Notes under the pieces: generated by a model
Seen by the model: only the letters and a program-made list of their open reading frames with translations
What the model was told of the DNA's origin: nothing
Databases searched by the model: none
Position numbers and translations under genes: made by a program
Origin: Halolamina sediminis
GTDB lineage: Archaea > Halobacteriota > Halobacteria > Halobacteriales > Haloferacaceae
DNA length: 64,000 nucleotides
Direction: 5' to 3'
Assembly (NCBI RefSeq): GCF_001282785.1
Contig: NZ_CVUA01000001.1
Span: 2,232,001-2,296,000, forward strand
Shown here: piece by piece, positions 1 through 7,317 of the stretch
How positions within the stretch are numbered: position 1 is the first letter of the stretch
How the letters are laid out: the number at the start of each line of letters is the position of its first letter

Positions 1-455
1 GGATCATGCTCAAACGGCCCGACTCGGCGTACACTCCCGGCGACCGCGGGCAGGACTGGCTCAAGCGCAAGCCCGACGTGGAGACGCTGGACTGCGTCGT
101 CGTCGGCGCGGAGTGGGGCGAGGGGCGCCGCGCCAACGAGTTCGGGACGTTCCTGCTCGCGGTGGGGGCCGACGACGGCTACGAGACGGTCGGGAAGGTG
201 GCGACGGGGATCACCGACGAGAAGCTCGCCGAGCTCACCGACCTGCTCGAACCCCACGTCGTCAGCGAGGACGGCCAGACCGTCGAGTTCCGGGCCGAGG
301 TCGTGTTCGAGGTGGGGTACGAGGAGATTCAGGCGTCGCCGACCTACGGCGCCGGCTACGCGCTGCGGTTCCCGCGGTTCGTGGGGGTTCGGGAGGATAA
401 GTCGCCGGGAGATGCGGATACTGTGGAGCGTGTAGAGCGGTTGGCCAACGACTGA
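1..455 (+). CDS. lig: ATP-dependent DNA ligase, C-terminal part (5' end outside window)
   Basis: Partial gene: the frame is open from the first bases and stops at 455. It seals nicks in replication and repair using ATP. The fragment starts in nucleotidyltransferase motif V (LKRPDSAYTPGDRGQDWLKR), the conserved Lys-rich strand that contacts ATP. It continues through the OB-fold and ends with the ALRFPRF and DKSPGDADT signature of archaeal/eukaryal DNA ligase I. The adenylation Lys lies upstream of the window. Family assignment is firm; the start cannot be seen. Confidence 0.93.
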   Translation, partial: IMLKRPDSAYTPGDRGQDWLKRKPDVETLDCVVVGAEWGEGRRANEFGTFLLAVGADDGYETVGKVATGITDEKLAELTDLLEPHVVSEDGQTVEFRAEVVFEVGYEEIQASPTYGAGYALRFPRFVGVREDKSPGDADTVERVERLAND

Positions 456-511
456 TCGGTTTGAAGAGGGTTTGTTTCGACAGTCTGTCGACTCGTTAGC
501 TACTGCAACGG

Positions 512-898
512 CGACAGCATGTCGATCGTTGGCACCTTGTGACCGCACCGCCCCGCACAGCCCACAGCCCTCCCCAACCGATTCGGTCGCTCCTTCGTCG
601 CTCCCTCGTCCTCCGAGAGAGCAAGCTCTCACGTGCCCTCGCTCGGTTCACTCGCGAGGACCTCGCGCTGACACGCCGCACGAGGCCGCGTGCGCTTCGC
701 GCCACTGCTGGCTGCGGTGCGGTGGCGGAGCGGTGGACGCCGCGGCCTCGCACCGGTCGCGAGGCCGCGGGGAGGGGTGGGGACTTGGCGCTGCGCCGGG
801 CCTCGTGCCCGGCGCACTGCAGTCGCAAGGTTCCAACATTCGAACTGCTGTCGCCGTCGCGGTTGCTGTCTCAGTTGCCAACGATCGAACTGCTGTCG
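512..898. repeat. Copy A of a ~388-bp terminal-inverted-repeat element
   Basis: The 456-985 gap has no convincing gene. It holds an element bounded by inverted repeats at 512-534 and 876-898, 23 bp with 21 matches; the inner 13 bp (TCGATCGTTGGCA and its complement) are perfect. A second copy of almost the same length lies inverted at 61144-61532. Internal hairpins include a 9-bp stem at 793-815 around a CTCGT loop. Long open frames across it are low-complexity Arg/Ala/Ser-rich translations and look spurious. No transposase is present, so it resembles a MITE or a structured intergenic repeat. Confidence 0.75.
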
Positions 899-985
899 TA
901 GCAACTCCCGTCAGTAGCTGTTCGAAAAACCACGCCGAATACCGCTCCACCAACCCCTAAGAACCCCCCGACCCCACCGTCGAGC

Positions 986-1765
986 ATGACTGTCCACCAC
1001 GACGGCCTCGCCGTCACGTGGCTCGGCTACGCGACCACGCGCATCGAGACGCCGGGCGGCTTCGTCGCCTACCTCGACCCCGGCCGCTACGGCGTGCTCA
1101 CGGGCGACTGGACCCCCGTCGGCGGCGGCAACCCCAAGGACGCCGCCCACCCGCGGGCGACCGACTACCGCCCCGAGGACGCTAATCTGGTCTGCATCAC
1201 CCACGACCACCACTACGACGCCGACGGGATCCGCCGCGTCGCGAACGAGGACACCACCGTCGTCGTCTACGAGGCCGTCGACCCGGCGGGGATCGACCGC
1301 GACGTCGATCCCGTCTCCGAACTCCCGGGCGAGGTCGTCCGGATCGGCGAGGAGGACCACCTCGCGGTCGAGGGCGTCGACGGCGGCGCCGATGTCTGGT
1401 CCGTCCCGGCGTACAACGAGCCCGACGGCCCCCGGGCCGACGAGGACGGGAACGTCAGCCATCCGAAGGGGTTCGGCGTCGGCTACCGGCTCGCGATCGG
1501 CGGCACGTCGGTGTTCTGGCCGGGCGACAGCGACGCGCTGGACGCGTTCGCGGAGCTCTCGGTCTCGCTGTTCCTCGCGAACATCGCCGGCACCGTCGTC
1601 AGCAGCGCCGCGGAGTCGGCCGACCTCGCCGAGCGCATGGAGCCGGATCTGGTGCTGCCGGTCCACTACAACACGATCGAGATCCTGCAGGCGGACTCGG
1701 GGGAGTTCGTAAAGGACGTCGCGAAACGGGGCATCCCGGTGGTGTTAGACGAACGGGAGGGGTGA
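986..1765 (+). CDS. MBL-fold metal-dependent hydrolase (UlaG-like)
   Basis: A 259-residue metallo-beta-lactamase fold protein, probably a cytoplasmic Zn hydrolase of unknown substrate. The metal-binding THDHHYDADG motif lies near residue 73. Further support comes from a WPGDSDALDAF strand and a late LPVHYNT histidine, in the order expected for the UlaG-like branch. The N-terminal VTWLGYATTRIETPGG is typical of that group. It stands alone between the repeat element and a convergent regulator whose stop is 18 nt away. Substrate cannot be inferred. Confidence 0.8.
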   Translation: MTVHHDGLAVTWLGYATTRIETPGGFVAYLDPGRYGVLTGDWTPVGGGNPKDAAHPRATDYRPEDANLVCITHDHHYDADGIRRVANEDTTVVVYEAVDPAGIDRDVDPVSELPGEVVRIGEEDHLAVEGVDGGADVWSVPAYNEPDGPRADEDGNVSHPKGFGVGYRLAIGGTSVFWPGDSDALDAFAELSVSLFLANIAGTVVSSAAESADLAERMEPDLVLPVHYNTIEILQADSGEFVKDVAKRGIPVVLDEREG

Positions 1766-1783
1766 AGCGGACCGTCGCGTCGG

Positions 1784-2317
1784 TCAGTGCGCGGCTTCCC
1801 CTGACGGCGCCGCCATCGACTCGATCTCGAGGATGACGACGTTCGCGGTCGTGTCCTTCCCGTCGACGGTGCCCTCGACGACCAGCGCCGACAGCGGGGT
1901 CGGACCCGCGCGCACGTCGTCGCCCTCGTGGAACTGCTTGACCGAGCCGCGCAGGTGGAGTTCCGCCCGGCAGAGGTCGGGGTTGTGGACGCTAGTGAGG
2001 CGGATCTCCTCGACGTTGACGCCGGTTAGCTCCTCGCCCTCGTGGACCAGCGGCACCGACGCCGGCTCGTCCAGCTGCTGCACGTCGAGTGCATCGAACG
2101 CGTTGGTCGTCGGCTTGTAGCCGCCCTTCGGGCCGGGGACGCCCTCGACCAACTGGAGCGCCTTGAGGCTCTGCATCTGGTTCCGGATCGTTCCGGGGTT
2201 GCGGCCCACCTCCTCGGCGATCGTCTCCCCCTTGACTGCGGACTCCTGTTCACCGTGGAGATTGACGAGCGCCCTGAGGATCGTACGCTGGCTGGCCGTG
2301 AGCTCGATCGAAGACAT
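1784..2317 (-). CDS. Winged-helix transcriptional regulator
   Basis: 177 residues. An N-terminal winged helix-turn-helix spans about residues 5-65 (LTASQRTILRALVNL, then EEVGRNPGTIRNQMQSLKAL and a GPKGGYKPT wing). The wing resembles Rrf2/MarR-type proteins. The rest is a beta-rich domain of about 100 residues that might bind a ligand or act in dimerisation. A TATA-like box 25-32 nt upstream of the ATG points to a leaderless transcript. Genes controlled are unknown; the divergent neighbour is the epimerase at 2497. Confidence 0.7.
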   Translation of the reverse strand: MSSIELTASQRTILRALVNLHGEQESAVKGETIAEEVGRNPGTIRNQMQSLKALQLVEGVPGPKGGYKPTTNAFDALDVQQLDEPASVPLVHEGEELTGVNVEEIRLTSVHNPDLCRAELHLRGSVKQFHEGDDVRAGPTPLSALVVEGTVDGKDTTANVVILEIESMAAPSGEAAH

Positions 2318-2341
2318 TTGTTGACTAATTTTCTGCCAGAG

Positions 2342-2349
2342 TACATAAA
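2342..2349 (-). promoter_or_regulatory. TATA-like box for the wHTH regulator
   Basis: The minus-strand sequence TTTATGTA is centred about 28 nt before the ATG at 2317. That is the spacing expected for a leaderless haloarchaeal transcript. Confidence 0.5.
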
Positions 2350-2496
2350 CCTACGGCCGACTCCCGAAGTATCGGAATAAGTCTGGCATCGAGCCGCGAA
2401 AAACTGGAGTATCCGTTCAAAATATCGAGGTACACCGGACGGATGTTCGTATCGCCGAACGACAGGCCTTTGCCGCCGCCGGGTGGAGGCCCGCAC

Positions 2497-3450
2497 ATGA
2501 ACGGCAAGCGCGTGCTCGTCACCGGCGGCGCGGGGTTCATCGGCTCGAACCTCTCGAACTATCTCGCGACCGACAACGAGGTGATCGCGCTGGACAACTG
2601 CTACCTCGGGACCCCCGAGAACCTCGCTGACGACGTGATCTTCGCGGAGGCGGACGTGCTCGACGACGACCTCCCGACCGACGTGGACGTGGTGTTCCAC
2701 CTCGCGGCGCTATCCTCCCGACAGATGCTGGAGGAGAACCCCCGGCAGGGCGCCCGCGTCAACATCGAGGGGTTCGTCAACGTCGTCGAGCAGGCGATGG
2801 ACGACGGCTGCGAGACGTTCGTCTACGCCTCCACCTCCTCGATCTACGGCAGTCAGCAGGAGCCCTGCAACGAGGAGATGGACGTCGAAGCCGCGACGGG
2901 GTACGACGCGTCGATGATGGGCCGGGAGCGCTACGCGGAGTACTACTCCGACTTCCACGACCTCACGCTCGCGGGGATGCGCTTCTTCTCCGTCTACCAG
3001 GGGTACGGCGGCAACGAGGAACACAAGGGGGAGTACGCCAACACGATCGCGCAGTTCGCCGACGCGATCGCCGACGGCGAGTCGCCGGTGCTCTGGGGCG
3101 ACGGCACGCAGACCCGCGATTTCACCCACGTCGAGGACATCGTCCGCGGGCTGGAGCTCGCCGCCGAGAACGAGCTCGACGGCGTGTACAACCTCGGCGT
3201 CGGCGATCCCTACACGTTCAACGAGATGGTCGGCATGATCAACGAGGAGTTGGGGACCGACGTGGACCCCGTCTACGAGCCGGTGCCGCTGGAGAACTAC
3301 GTCTACCACACCCACGCCGATGCCGGGAAGTTCAAGCAGGCCACGGGCTGGGAGCCCGAGATCAGCTTCGAGGAAGGTCTGAGCCGTGTGTGTGAGCCGT
3401 ACAAGGAACGCGAGGACGGCGAGAGCGAACGGGAGCGCGTGCGGGAGTAG
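2497..3450 (+). CDS. NAD-dependent epimerase/dehydratase (extended SDR), altered active site
   Basis: 317 residues. The start at 2497 is preferred because GGTGGAGG sits just upstream and the Rossmann strand KRVLVTGGAGFIGSN begins at once. Extended SDRs of this type act on nucleotide sugars such as UDP-glucose. The NAD-binding GxxGxxG and the YASTSSIYGS strand with the catalytic Ser are intact. The usual Tyr-x3-Lys reads Y136-D-A-S-M140, so the catalytic Lys is Met. The rest of the fold, including FFSVYQGYG and VEDIVRG, is conserved. Substrate is unknown and activity is doubtful without the Lys. Confidence 0.85.
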   Translation: MNGKRVLVTGGAGFIGSNLSNYLATDNEVIALDNCYLGTPENLADDVIFAEADVLDDDLPTDVDVVFHLAALSSRQMLEENPRQGARVNIEGFVNVVEQAMDDGCETFVYASTSSIYGSQQEPCNEEMDVEAATGYDASMMGRERYAEYYSDFHDLTLAGMRFFSVYQGYGGNEEHKGEYANTIAQFADAIADGESPVLWGDGTQTRDFTHVEDIVRGLELAAENELDGVYNLGVGDPYTFNEMVGMINEELGTDVDPVYEPVPLENYVYHTHADAGKFKQATGWEPEISFEEGLSRVCEPYKEREDGESERERVRE

Positions 3451-3627
3451 CTACTCGCTGCCCGCCAGCCCCGAAGAGTCGGGTTGGAGCACGCCGATCA
3501 GCCCGAAGAGGTACCCGAGGGCGAGCAACAGGAGGCCGACCCCGCCGCCGGCAGTAGCCGCGCCGAGTGAGACGAAACCGCCGAGGAGGAGCGTCAACAG
3601 TCCGAGTCGGTAAACTGTCTGATTCAC
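3451..3627 (-). CDS. Small hydrophobic membrane protein, GTG start
   Basis: A 58-residue reading frame starting at GTG, with an in-frame stop two codons upstream that fixes the maximum length. It begins MNQTVYRLGLLTLLLGGF and encodes two hydrophobic segments joined by Gly-rich turns (AATAGGGVGLLLLALGYLF), then a short polar tail. Its stop directly abuts the stop of the epimerase, tail to tail. Composition and codon usage look coding. Function unknown. Confidence 0.6.
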   Translation of the reverse strand: MNQTVYRLGLLTLLLGGFVSLGAATAGGGVGLLLLALGYLFGLIGVLQPDSSGLAGSE

Positions 3628-3717
3628 GGCTCACGGCTTCCCGTGGTCCCTACCTCGTTCTTTCGTCTTCCCCCACGGAGTGCCGAGTTTATACCCGAGA
3701 ACCGATCCACTCCGGGC

Positions 3718-3795
3718 ATGCGCGTCGAGAACTCCTTCGTCCTCAGCCCGGCGAACTGCCGGGGCAGTGGCTACTCGTCTTCGAGGGCGTCGTAG
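3718..3795 (+). pseudogene. Possible 5' remnant of a truncated gene
   Basis: ATG at 3718 follows a good TATA-like box (GTTTATACCC, 3688-3697) at leaderless spacing. It opens a 25-codon frame (MRVENSFVLSPANCRGSGY...) that soon runs out antisense to the 3' end of the small gene at 3771. A clean promoter plus a protein-like N-terminus that stops abruptly next to a toxin module suggests a gene cut short there. It could be chance. Confidence 0.25.
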
Positions 3796-3911
3796 ACGTC
3801 GCGGTTCTCGTCGCGGTCGGCGGCCGCGACCCGGCGGACGAGCTCCTGCCTGATGTCCGCCATCACCTCGTCCAACGGGGACTCCGACTCGACTCCTTCT
3901 TCCGTCGCCAT
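3771..3911 (-). CDS. Small acidic protein downstream of Doc toxin
   Basis: A 46-residue protein (MATEEGVESESPLDEVMADI..., ending YDALEDE), mostly helical and acidic with a central QELVRRVAAADRDE helix. It starts 24 nt after the Doc-like gene stop on the same strand, so probably shares its transcript. Size and charge fit an antitoxin, although Phd/Doc antitoxins usually precede the toxin. No DNA-binding motif is seen. Function is inferred from position only. Confidence 0.5.
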   Translation of the reverse strand: MATEEGVESESPLDEVMADIRQELVRRVAAADRDENRDVYDALEDE

Positions 3912-3935
3912 AGCTGATGTAACGCACGTACGCGG

Positions 3936-4424
3936 TTAATCGTTCGGGTCGTCCCGACTGCCCGTGAGTTCGTCGACGCCGAACTGAACGAGGTCCTCAC
4001 GCCAGTTCTCGATCTCGGCGGCGAGATCCAGTTGTTCAGTATGTGACTGGAGGTACTCGATGGCCGCCGACTCGTCGACAGCCGCCTCGTCGACGGCGAA
4101 CTGCTTGAGGAACGAGCGGATTTCGTGGTCGTAAGTAAACCGGTAGCCGTTGAGGAAGTAGAAGACGCTCGTCGTGTTCAGCGCCGTTCGCTTGTTCGCG
4201 TCGACGAACGGGTGATTGGCGACGAGCAGTCGGAGCAGGTGGAACGCCTTCTCGTGGATTCCATCCGGCGCTTCACCGAAGCTCCCGCTCTCGACGTAGC
4301 CGAGGGCGAACTCGATGTCTCCCTGGTTTCGAACCCCTCCATCGGTCTCGGGGTACTCCGAGACGATGTCCTCGTGGATGTCGACGACATCCCCGACCGA
4401 GGGGTACCACAGCGGGTCCACCAT
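3936..4424 (-). CDS. doc: Doc/Fic-family toxin
   Basis: 162 residues. The Fic core motif reads HPFVDANKRTALNTT (H71, D75, N77, K78, R79), the Doc variant. P1 Doc phosphorylates EF-Tu and stops translation; other Fic proteins AMPylate. The preceding helices (IHEKAFHLLRLLVAN) and following FYFLNGYRF match the fold, so all core residues are present. Its ATG follows immediately after the TGA of a 39-codon frame, and a small acidic gene follows downstream, giving a likely three-gene transcript. The antitoxin is not identified with certainty. Confidence 0.85.
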   Translation of the reverse strand: MVDPLWYPSVGDVVDIHEDIVSEYPETDGGVRNQGDIEFALGYVESGSFGEAPDGIHEKAFHLLRLLVANHPFVDANKRTALNTTSVFYFLNGYRFTYDHEIRSFLKQFAVDEAAVDESAAIEYLQSHTEQLDLAAEIENWREDLVQFGVDELTGSRDDPND

Positions 4425-4544
4425 TCAGTTCAGGATGGACAGCGGGGGGAGGAAACTGTTGTCGTTGACGCCCGGCCATGGCGGAGCGTTCAGGCAGTCC
4501 TCACCGACCCGGACAACCCGCAGGCTTTTCTCCGCGTTTGACAT
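4425..4544 (-). CDS. Short upstream frame coupled to doc (possible antitoxin remnant)
   Basis: A 39-codon frame whose TGA directly precedes the doc ATG, suggesting translational coupling. It begins MSNAEKSLRVVRVGE, which resembles the first strand of AbrB/SpoVT-type antitoxins, then diverges into an unrelated tail. In another frame the sequence continues further, so a frameshifted AbrB-type antitoxin is possible. A leader peptide or chance frame are alternatives. Confidence 0.35.
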   Translation of the reverse strand: MSNAEKSLRVVRVGEDCLNAPPWPGVNDNSFLPPLSILN

Positions 4545-4601
4545 AGCCGTCGATGAACGATCCACGGAGCCTCTCCAACCCCCCAATCTTCCCAACTCAC
4601 C

Positions 4602-5363
4602 ATGTCTAAACAACGTACGAACATCGGTATCGAGAACTCCTTCATCCCGGTTCGCGGCGTCGGCGAGACGACCGAACGCCGACTCTGGGAAGACGACATC
4701 ACCCACTGGGACGACTTCCACCCGAGCGCGGTCGGCGTCAAGACCGGCGAGCGCGTCGAGTCGTTCATCGACGAGGCCCGCCCGCGCCTCGACGCCGGCG
4801 ACGCTGCCTTCTTCGACCAAGCGTTCCCCTCCGGCGAGCGCTGGCGGCTCTACGAGAACTTCCGGGAGTCGGCCTGCTTCTTCGACATCGAGACGACCGG
4901 GCTCGACCACGATCGGAACGAAGTCACCACCGTCTCGTTCCACTGCGACGGCGAGACGACGACGCTCGTCAACGGCGACGACCTCACCGCCGAGAACGTC
5001 CGCGGGCAGTTCGCGGACGCCGACCTGCTGGTGACGTTCAACGGCAAGCGCTTCGACGTGCCGTTCCTCGAGACCTCGTTCGGCCTCGACGTGGACACGC
5101 CCCACCTCGACCTGATGTACACCTGCAAGCAGCTCGGGCTCTCGGGCGGGCTCAAGCCGATCGAGCAGGAGATCGGGATCGAACGCGATCGCCCGGACAT
5201 TTCCGGCCGAGACGCGGTCCGGCTCTGGAAGGAGTACGAGCGCGGCGAGGACGGCTCGCTGGAGACGCTGATCTCCTACAACCGCGAGGACGCCGTCAAT
5301 CTGCGGACGCTGGCCGACGAGGCGACCGAGCGGCTGGATCGCCGGACCTTCGTGGACAGCTGA
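4602..5363 (+). CDS. RNase H-fold exonuclease-like protein
   Basis: 253 residues in two parts. An N-terminal region of about 85 residues (NSFIPVRGVGETTERRLWEDDITHW) resembles a helix-hairpin-helix/recB-associated segment. A DEDD 3'-5' exonuclease/RNase H-like domain follows: CFFDIETTGLD supplies the first Asp and Glu, FNGKRFDVPFLE the second motif and YNREDAVNLRTLA the last Asp. The acidic residues look complete, so nuclease activity is plausible; the substrate is unknown. It is divergent from the Doc module. Confidence 0.75.
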   Translation: MSKQRTNIGIENSFIPVRGVGETTERRLWEDDITHWDDFHPSAVGVKTGERVESFIDEARPRLDAGDAAFFDQAFPSGERWRLYENFRESACFFDIETTGLDHDRNEVTTVSFHCDGETTTLVNGDDLTAENVRGQFADADLLVTFNGKRFDVPFLETSFGLDVDTPHLDLMYTCKQLGLSGGLKPIEQEIGIERDRPDISGRDAVRLWKEYERGEDGSLETLISYNREDAVNLRTLADEATERLDRRTFVDS

Positions 5364-5412
5364 GCCGGCGGCTCCCGGAAACTTTTGTACTGCCGGACAG
5401 AGTCCCGCGGGT

Positions 5413-5667
5413 ATGGGAGAGAACGGCGGCGACGAGAGCAGCGACGCGTCCGGCGGGGAGGCCCGCCGGCGTTCGGCCGATGCGTCCGGGGAGGACGGCA
5501 CCGTCCCGCGAGTGGATCTGGGGCTGCGGGAACTGTCGGTGTCGGTGACCGGGCGGTCGGACGACGACCTCGAAACCGTCGCGGAGAGCGCGCAGGACCT
5601 GATGGGCTACCTCGTCGCGGAGGCCGACGGGTTGGAGGACGACCACGACGAGTACGGGCTGAGCTGA
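5413..5667 (+). CDS. Small acidic hypothetical protein
   Basis: 84 residues. A low-complexity Gly/Asp/Ser-rich N-terminal half is followed by VPRVDLGLRELSVSVTGRSDDDLETVAESAQDLM, which looks like a short strand plus amphipathic helix. It follows the exonuclease by 49 nt and is convergent with the gene at 5675. No family recognised with confidence. Confidence 0.6.
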   Translation: MGENGGDESSDASGGEARRRSADASGEDGTVPRVDLGLRELSVSVTGRSDDDLETVAESAQDLMGYLVAEADGLEDDHDEYGLS

Positions 5668-5674
5668 TCGGGCG

Positions 5675-5878
5675 TCAGATCGACTGCACGATGTCGCCGA
5701 CTCGGCGGGGCTCCCCAGAGATGGTGGGGTCCTCCTCGACGATCTTGAGCACCTCGTGGTCGGTCACGTCGGGGTAGGACTTCTCGGTCGCCTCCTCGAT
5801 CAGCGGCTTCTCCAGTCGGAACTCGGTGCCCTCGTAGACGACGTCGACGCCCTCCTCGTCGAACGAAAGTGCGGTCAT
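5675..5878 (-). CDS. Conserved small haloarchaeal protein (DUF5800-like)
   Basis: 67 residues, starting MTALSFDEEGVDVVYEGTEF. A longer frame runs upstream, but its extra 25 residues are Arg/Gly-rich and overlap the promoter side of the bactofilin gene, so the ATG at 5878 is chosen. From memory it resembles the DUF5800 family of small haloarchaeal proteins, with LIEEATEKSYPDVTDHEVLK as its most characteristic part. Role unknown. Confidence 0.65.
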   Translation of the reverse strand: MTALSFDEEGVDVVYEGTEFRLEKPLIEEATEKSYPDVTDHEVLKIVEEDPTISGEPRRVGDIVQSI

Positions 5879-6036
5879 GCGCCGACGTAGGACGCCGCCG
5901 GGGGTTAACCTCACGCTTCCGGGGCGAGCGCCGGCGGCGTCACCACCGAACACGGCCGGACGGCCGCGGATCCTGTCGGGATGTGGAGGTATGTCTGACG
6001 GAGGCTTTTAAGTATGGGACCCGATTCCTCGCGTAT

Positions 6037-6921
6037 ATGTCGCTCCGTCAGGACCCGCTCGACGAACTGTCCATCCCCAGCGGCACCGTGGTCGAGGAGC
6101 ACGACCTCGTCACCGACGGTGACGTGCTGGTCGGTGGCCAGTCGACCGTCGAGTTCGGGGTCCGCGGTCGCTCGGTCGCGGCCGGCGAACGGAGCAGCTT
6201 CGGCGGCCACATCGATGCCGAGAACGACTGTCGGCTGGACATGTGGACCGACGTGGACGGCGACGTGCTCGTCGGCGATGACGCGTACTTGGGGGAACGC
6301 GCCCGGATCGGCGGCCAGCTGATGGTGTCGGGCGATCTGGACATCGGCGACGACGTGGAGATCGAGGAGGGGTTCGAGGCCAACGGCTGGATCACGATCC
6401 GGAACCCGATGCCGACGCTGGTGTTCTACTTCATCGTGCTCTCCCAGCTACTCCGGCTGGGCGAGGAGGAGGCCGCCGACGATCTGGCGTACGCGCTGGC
6501 CGACGGCGGCGAGGCCGAGCAGGCGCCGCTGGTGATCCCGCGGGGCTCGTCGGTCTCCGACGACGCGTGGCGCGTCTCGACGCCCGCGACGATCGGCTCG
6601 GACTGCCGGCTCCACGGGAACATCCGCGCGACGGAGGTGACGATCGGCGAGCACTCGGAGCTGTTCGGCAGCGTCCGTGCCCGCGGCGACGTGCACCTAC
6701 ACACCGGGACCGTGATCCACGGCGACGTGAGCACCCGCGACGGCCGGGTCACGATCGACGCCGGCGCGAACGTCCGCGGCGACGTCTCCTGTGGCGACCT
6801 GCGGGTCCACGAGCGCGCGAACGTCGAGGGGACGATGCGCGCCGACGGCGAGATCCAGCTTGTGCAGTCCGACGACTCGGCGGCACCGGAGGATCCGCAG
6901 GAGCAGACGCCGGATTTCTGA
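6037..6921 (+). CDS. Bactofilin-like polymer-forming cytoskeletal protein
   Basis: 294 residues starting MSLRQDPLDELSIPSG. The TTTTAAGTA box at 6006-6014 lies about 27 nt upstream, supporting a leaderless start here. Repeating short strands (GDVLVGGQ, IGGQLMVSGDLDIGDDVEIEE, TIGEHSELFGSVRARGDVHL) form a right-handed beta-helix as in bactofilins. A hydrophobic stretch (TLVFYFIVLSQLLRLG, about residue 128) splits two beta-helical halves and may anchor it at the membrane. Halofilins, archaeal bactofilins that shape cells, are the nearest described relatives; equivalence is an inference. Confidence 0.75.
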   Translation: MSLRQDPLDELSIPSGTVVEEHDLVTDGDVLVGGQSTVEFGVRGRSVAAGERSSFGGHIDAENDCRLDMWTDVDGDVLVGDDAYLGERARIGGQLMVSGDLDIGDDVEIEEGFEANGWITIRNPMPTLVFYFIVLSQLLRLGEEEAADDLAYALADGGEAEQAPLVIPRGSSVSDDAWRVSTPATIGSDCRLHGNIRATEVTIGEHSELFGSVRARGDVHLHTGTVIHGDVSTRDGRVTIDAGANVRGDVSCGDLRVHERANVEGTMRADGEIQLVQSDDSAAPEDPQEQTPDF

Positions 6922-7317
6922 GTTTGCGGTATGGTTGCTACTGCTTCTGTTTGGTTATCGCTCTGAGTTGCTCGTCCAGACTACAGGGCCAGCAATACCG
7001 TGAAAGCCCCTGCCCGCTCGGGTCGCGCGACTCGCTGCGCGCTTCGGTCGCTACGCTCCCTCAGTGCTTGCGTCGTCGTGCTTCCCCGAGCGACCAGCCC
7101 CTTTCAGTCCCCCCCGACCGCATGGCCCACAGACCTCCCCAGCCGATTCGCTCGTTCGCTCCGCTCACTCGCTCATCCCTCGCGCTGAGCCGCGACACGA
7201 GGTCGCGGCCGCTTCGCGCCGACAGCGTTCCCCCGTCGAGAAAGTCGTCGAAACTCAGAATCCCCGGTATCGACCGAAAGGCAGTTCTCTCCGTCCACAG
7301 AACCAACCCGCAACTAA
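6922..7317. other. GC-rich intergenic region, partial similarity to the TIR element
   Basis: No convincing gene. The stretch around 7120-7210 (CACAGACCTCCCCAGCCGAT, then Ser/Arg-rich translations) loosely resembles the interior of the element at 512-898. No terminal inverted repeats were found, so it may be a decayed relative. Long open frames reflect high GC. Confidence 0.4.

Noticed and set aside
472-960. Long open frames on both strands across the element at 512-898
   Set aside because: Arg/Ala/Ser-rich low-complexity translations, several frames open at once, and the same DNA is repeated at 61144; these are GC-driven.
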